From contig JAUIGU010000003.1 of NCBI GenBank assembly GCA_030432595.1, forward strand, positions 1 through 64,000: a stretch of 64,000 bases of DNA, written 5' to 3'. The stretch's first letter is position 1; each line of letters starts with the position of its first letter. This DNA comes from Phycisphaerae bacterium (GTDB lineage Bacteria > Planctomycetota > Phycisphaerae > Phycisphaerales > Phycisphaeraceae). The position numbers were made by a program, and so were the translations under genes. Under the pieces are notes generated by a model. The model did not search any database, had not been told where the DNA came from, and saw only the letters and a program-made list of their open reading frames with translations. Shown here in pieces: positions 59,789-64,000 of this stretch.

Positions 59789-62700
59789 TTAGGCGCGGAC
59801 CTCGAACAGGTCGGACCAAACGTAGTTCCGATCCGTCGCCACGTCGTCCAATGTCCGGGAAGGAGGCGACCAAGCCCGGCTGCCGCGGTGGTAACGCGCG
59901 GAACGTCGGCCGCGATCATGATCCGCACGGTCGGCCCGTTTGGTCGGCCTGGCGAGTTCAGCGATGCGGGCGTTGGGCGTCTCCGTGGCGTGCTCAACCG
60001 GCTCGGCCGCATGCGTTTCGCCGCCCGCCCCATCGACAACGCCGATGTTCGCTGTGGTCGCTGCGGTCGCCGCGATCGACCAAAGGGGCGCTGCGGGCGG
60101 CGCCGCCGTGTTGCCCCAATTGAGCAGCACCTTGTCCAGTTCCGTCTGTTCGACCTGGCCGATGCCGGCGTTGTCGTGGACCCATCCGGCCGGGACGCCC
60201 GACACGTTCGTGTCAAGACCCCAATTCAGCAGCACCAGGTCCAGGTCGCCTTGCTCGACCTGTCCGGACCCGTTGAAGTCGCCGGTCAGAGTCGTGGTCG
60301 AGCCGGTCGTGCTTTCGAGTAGGCCGGCCGTCAATGGCTTGCCACGGGTCTCCGTCCACAAGACGCGGTAGCTCGTGTCGTTGCCGTCCGCGACGAGGTG
60401 ATCGGCGGAAGCGTCGGCGGGCGCGATGCCCGCGCCCGTGGCCTCGCCGGGGGCGACCTCCGCGAGCACATCGCCGGCCTGCTGCGCGACGTAGAGCTTG
60501 TTGAGCCCGTCGCCGTTGTCGTGGACGCTGTCGTCCAGCCAGAACACGCTCACGCCGTCGGGCGCCGACGCGATGGCGGGGCGACTGGCGTAGCCGATCG
60601 TCTGCGAGAGGCTGGACGCGGTTGTGTCGATCGGTTCGCCGAATCGTTGCGTGTCGGCATGCCGGGTGACTCGGACTTCGGTCGGTACGCCGTCGATGTC
60701 TTCGAGCTGCAGATTGCTCACAATCGCTTTGACTTGTGTCTCGCTGGTCGTGTCCTGCGTGTAGGCCGCCCAGATCTCACGGTCGGTGTCCGGGTGCGAG
60801 ATCGCGCGATAGGCGACATCTGGGTCGCCGTGGTCGCGTTGCGCGGAGCCTGTCTCGGTGCCGACGAGGTCCCAAATGTTGATCTTCTCCCAGACCTCGA
60901 AGCTTTCGTTGCCGGGATCGCCGATCTCCCAGGCCACCGCGAAAGCCATCGCCGGCGCGAAATAGTCGGCGGCATACGAGGCGACATCGAGCGTCGCGCC
61001 GGGGCCGTGGACATCGGTCGTCACGTTCCACCGCGGCCCGAAACCGCCGACCGCCGCCGCCGGGTTGTAGTCCTGCGCATACAGATGCGTAAAGCCTGCA
61101 GCGTGGTCCAGGTACGTCAGGTAGAACGTGCCGCCGCCGCGGTCAACGAATCCGACGTGGTCGATCACGCCCGTAGGCGGCCCCGGAACGGTCTGGGCCG
61201 ACCACCCCAGGTTTTCCTCGGCCACGCGGAGTGACTTGAACCCATCGCTCGCCACTTCGGTCCACGCCACCAGCAATCGGTAGACGCCGCCGCCGCTGTC
61301 GTAGATCTGAAGCGCCGGCCGACGCGAGCTTTCCGGCGAGTTGCTCACGCCGCCTCCCGATGCGCTGCCCGCATTGACTTCCACCCATGCATCGGCCAGG
61401 GGGTCGTACTTCGCGACGTAGATCTCGTAGTTGCCATGACGGTAGTCGGACCAAGCCACGTAGGTCTCGCCGCCGAACGCCAAGAGCGTGTGGTCCAGGC
61501 CGCCGGCGGGCGTGAGGGCGGTGCCGGTCGCGGACCCGCGGAGCTCACGCCATCCCGTGCCGCCGGTCGGTCCGCCGGGCAATACAAGCGGAGCCCGCAC
61601 ATCCGCCGTGTAGACCACGGGCAAGGGATAAGCAGAAGGCGTAAACGATCCGTACGCCTCGGCCACCATCGATCCGCCGCCGTAGTCTCGATGCTCCGAA
61701 GCGCTCGCGTCGGCGGCCAGGATGATCTGATCGGCGTCACCCTCGCCGTAGTGGAAGTCGTGTCCGAGCCCGCCGGCCAGCGAGTCCTGCCCGCCACCGG
61801 GCTCACCCGCGCCGGTGCCGAAATCGCCCCAAAGCACATCCACGGCTCCGTCGTCAGCGACGCCGTCGGCGGTGTGTCCGTACAGGATGTCGTGGTGTGC
61901 ATCGCCGATCAGCGTGTCGGCACCCGCGTCGCCCTCCAATACGTCGTCGCCATCGCCGCCGTAGACCGTGTCGTCGTCGCTCCCGGCGTTGACGAAGTCG
62001 TTGCCCAGGCCCGCGTCGATCCAGTCGATGCCCGGCCCGCCGTGGATCTCGTCGCTCGCGGCGAGGCCGTAGATCACGTCCGCCCCGGCGCCGCCCTCGA
62101 TGTAGTCGCCGAATAGCACACCGTCGCCGAAGACCGGGTCCAGCCCGCCCTCGTCGGACCCGACGATCTCGTCGTCGCCGTCGCCGCCGAACAGCCGATT
62201 GCCCACCCCGGAGCCCGCGTGGAGGAGGTCCGCGCCGCCGTTGCCGTACAAGTCGTCGACACCGTCGTCCCCAAGCATACGGTCGTCGTCGGCACCGCCG
62301 CGCAGCTCGTCGTTGCCGTCGCCACCAAGCAACTCGTCCGCGCCCGGCTCGCCGAGCAACACGTCGTTGCCCTCCTCGCCACGGATTCGGTCGTCGCCCG
62401 TACCGCCAAAGACGGTGTCGGGACCGAGCCCGGCGTAGACCACGTCGTCACCCCCATCGCCGTAGATCGTGTCCGCACCGCGCCCGCCGACGATCAGGTC
62501 GTTGCCGGCGCGCCCGTGGATGGTGTCGTTCCCGTCGTTGCCGCGGATCGTGTCGTTGTCGATGCCGCCGTCGATCGTGTCGTCACCCCGCCGACCCTCG
62601 ATGCGGTCTTCCCCGGGCCCGCCCCGGATGTCGTCGGAACCGCTGTTGCCGATGAGGCGGTCACTTCCCGGCCCGCCGAGGATTTGGTCGGCGTCTTCGC

Positions 62701-64000
62701 CACCAGTGATGACGTCGTTGCCCGAGCCGCCGTCCAGCGTGTCGGTGCCGCGGTTGCCGTCGATCGTGTCGTTGCCCGATTCGCCACGGATGACGTCCGC
62801 CCCGTCGCCGCCGGTGATCGTGTCGTCGCCGTCGCCGCCGTCGATCGTGTCCGCGCCCTCCTGGCCGTCGATCGTGTCGTTGCCCGATTCGCCGTAGATC
62901 TGGTCGCCGGCGTCGAAGGGCAACACGAAGAAACCGGACTCGTTTCCGAAAACCCTGTCGTCGCCCGATCCGCCATAAATCGTATCGGAATCCAGGCCAC
63001 CCTCGATAATGTCGTCGCCGTCCCCGCCGTCGATGTAGTCGTCGCCGTTGCCGCCGCGCAAGACCGAATCGTCGCCTCCGTAACCGTAAATAACATCGTC
63101 GCCGTCCCCGCCGTCGAGTTCGGGGTCCGCGTTGTCCGTGCCGAACAGCCGGTCGTCGCCGCCCTCGCCCCGAAGCGTGTTGAACCCGGCCTCGCCCTGG
63201 AGCACGTCGTCGTCGGCTCCGCCGCGGAGCGTGTCGTTCCCGGTACCGCCGAAGAGTACGTCCTCGCCCGCGTCGCCGTCGATCGTGTCGTTGCCCGCGC
63301 CGCCGCGGATCGTGTCGTCGCCGTCACCGCCCGACAGGGCGTCGTCGCCGCCGCCGCCGTCGATCTCGTCGTTCCCGGTGCCCCCGTCGATCGTGTCGTC
63401 GAACAGCCCGGGCAACCCCGAGCCGCTGCCACCGATCAACTCGTCGTCGCCGCCGCCGCCGTCAATGACGTTGCCGCCGCCGGGGCTGCCCACGATCGTG
63501 TCGTCGCCGCTGCCACCGGACAACTGAGTCGGCGTGCTCAACTCGAAACCCGACAGGTCGATCAGGTCGTCGCCGTCGCCGCCATCGGCCCGGATCAGGA
63601 GCAGGCCCGCGCCGCCGCTGTAGGTTTGTTCGATCCCGAACGCCTGCACCACGACATCGCTTCCAGACGAGCTGACGAAGAACTGCTCGTTGATCACGTC
63701 TTCGGAGACATTCCGCAGGTCGGCGTCCGGCCCCATGTTCAAGACCAGTTCGTTCCCGCCCTCGATATGGAAGAGCTCGGGTCCGCTGGAACTCACCTCC
63801 GGCGGGCAGTCCGGGGTGACTTCAAACTCGGTGATAACAAACTCGGCCAGCGGGAAATCGAACCGCTTGAAGCCCACCTTGGCGAACGCTTCCAGGAAGA
63901 TGCTGATCTCGCCGCCGATCGAGAACACGCAGTCGCCCGCCAGTTCGCCGGCGCGGAGTTTGCCGTCGCCGTCGTGATCGTTGAGGTCGGCGAACAGCGA
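59789..64000 (-). CDS. Very large EF-hand/RTX/dockerin-type exported protein, 3' part
   Basis: More than 1,400 residues; the frame is open to the right edge, so the start is missing. From the N-terminal side: an EF-hand-like segment (DLNDHDGDGKLRAGELAG), then a beta-rich domain, then over 40 RTX nonapeptide repeats of the GGxGxDxxx type from about 61,880 to 63,600 (GGDGDDTIRGGAGNDTIDGD and many like it). These bind calcium and mark type I secretion. After them comes a domain like a beta-propeller (AFGGETYVAWSDYRHGNYEI, LLVAWTEVASDGFKSLRVAE), and near the C-terminus two dockerin-like repeats (GDFNGSGQVEQGDLDLVLLN and AGIGQVEQTELDKVLLNWG). It is probably an adhesin or surface protein. Confidence 0.9.
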   Translation of the reverse strand, partial: SLFADLNDHDGDGKLRAGELAGDCVFSIGGEISIFLEAFAKVGFKRFDFPLAEFVITEFEVTPDCPPEVSSSGPELFHIEGGNELVLNMGPDADLRNVSEDVINEQFFVSSSGSDVVVQAFGIEQTYSGGAGLLLIRADGGDGDDLIDLSGFELSTPTQLSGGSGDDTIVGSPGGGNVIDGGGGDDELIGGSGSGLPGLFDDTIDGGTGNDEIDGGGGDDALSGGDGDDTIRGGAGNDTIDGDAGEDVLFGGTGNDTLRGGADDDVLQGEAGFNTLRGEGGDDRLFGTDNADPELDGGDGDDVIYGYGGDDSVLRGGNGDDYIDGGDGDDIIEGGLDSDTIYGGSGDDRVFGNESGFFVLPFDAGDQIYGESGNDTIDGQEGADTIDGGDGDDTITGGDGADVIRGESGNDTIDGNRGTDTLDGGSGNDVITGGEDADQILGGPGSDRLIGNSGSDDIRGGPGEDRIEGRRGDDTIDGGIDNDTIRGNDGNDTIHGRAGNDLIVGGRGADTIYGDGGDDVVYAGLGPDTVFGGTGDDRIRGEEGNDVLLGEPGADELLGGDGNDELRGGADDDRMLGDDGVDDLYGNGGADLLHAGSGVGNRLFGGDGDDEIVGSDEGGLDPVFGDGVLFGDYIEGGAGADVIYGLAASDEIHGGPGIDWIDAGLGNDFVNAGSDDDTVYGGDGDDVLEGDAGADTLIGDAHHDILYGHTADGVADDGAVDVLWGDFGTGAGEPGGGQDSLAGGLGHDFHYGEGDADQIILAADASASEHRDYGGGSMVAEAYGSFTPSAYPLPVVYTADVRAPLVLPGGPTGGTGWRELRGSATGTALTPAGGLDHTLLAFGGETYVAWSDYRHGNYEIYVAKYDPLADAWVEVNAGSASGGGVSNSPESSRRPALQIYDSGGGVYRLLVAWTEVASDGFKSLRVAEENLGWSAQTVPGPPTGVIDHVGFVDRGGGTFYLTYLDHAAGFTHLYAQDYNPAAAVGGFGPRWNVTTDVHGPGATLDVASYAADYFAPAMAFAVAWEIGDPGNESFEVWEKINIWDLVGTETGSAQRDHGDPDVAYRAISHPDTDREIWAAYTQDTTSETQVKAIVSNLQLEDIDGVPTEVRVTRHADTQRFGEPIDTTASSLSQTIGYASRPAIASAPDGVSVFWLDDSVHDNGDGLNKLYVAQQAGDVLAEVAPGEATGAGIAPADASADHLVADGNDTSYRVLWTETRGKPLTAGLLESTTGSTTTLTGDFNGSGQVEQGDLDLVLLNWGLDTNVSGVPAGWVHDNAGIGQVEQTELDKVLLNWGNTAAPPAAPLWSIAATAATTANIGVVDGAGGETHAAEPVEHATETPNARIAELARPTKRADRADHDRGRRSARYHRGSRAWSPPSRTLDDVATDRNYVWSDLFEVRA

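Noticed and set aside
61880-63600. CRISPR array or satellite repeat
   Set aside because: The repetition is that of GGxGxDxxx codons in one open frame; it is an RTX protein repeat, not spaced identical DNA repeats.

Overview
This window comes from a GC-rich bacterium, most probably a planctomycete and plausibly of the Phycisphaerae group. The signs are two PEP-CTERM-sorted proteins, a long RTX protein ending in the dockerin-like repeats common in planctomycete exported proteins, a fused AroD-AroE enzyme, and a PilM-PilN fusion in a pilus-type cluster. No species can be named from the sequence alone.

Bases about 690-30,433 look like an integrative and conjugative element (ICE) inserted in the 3' end of a tRNA-Ser(GCU) gene. 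Its base composition is visibly less GC-rich than the DNA to the right. Its left part carries an XRE regulator, a membrane protein, an ArdC-type antirestriction protein behind a highly folded leader, a small ArdC-associated protein, a solitary RHH antitoxin and a ParDE toxin-antitoxin pair. Next come a protein of unknown function, a gene-free block of about 1 kb packed with hairpins (candidate giant structured RNA, minus strand), and a divergent NYN-domain RNase. A four-gene operon follows: small anti-sigma-like protein, ECF sigma factor, membrane anti-sigma factor and an exported caspase-Sel1 protein.

The conjugation half starts at 12.5 kb: TraF protease, a large cruciform that may be oriT, a VirD2/MobP-type relaxase, a TraG/VirD4 coupling protein, a CopG-like protein, then an IncP-type trb operon (trbB-C-D-E-J-J-L-F-G-I) with a doubled trbJ. 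The right end holds a DUF2274 protein, a Dam-type methyltransferase, two tandem paralogous small proteins, an excisionase and a tyrosine integrase whose reading frame runs antisense through the tRNA-Ser attachment site. No left attachment repeat could be found, so the left boundary is open.

From 30.7 kb to the end the DNA is core chromosome. It holds a SurA/PpiC-like lipoprotein, AroDE, a DUF1015 protein, an MFS transporter with PurD, an ExK nuclease-like protein, a three-gene PilM/PilN/PilO-like cluster, tRNA-Ala(CGC), the methylcitrate-cycle operon prpBCD, IspH, a family 9 glycosyltransferase, a SulP anion transporter, a primary-type sigma factor, a TPR-HupE-DUF4331 cluster, and at the right edge the 3' part of a very large EF-hand/RTX/dockerin protein.

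The strongest candidates for something undescribed are the giant structured RNA next to an NYN RNase (5,540-7,446), the three-way-junction leader that hides the ArdC ribosome-binding site (2,018-2,178), and the caspase/ECF-sigma/anti-sigma operon with its detached anti-sigma domain (7,454-12,238).
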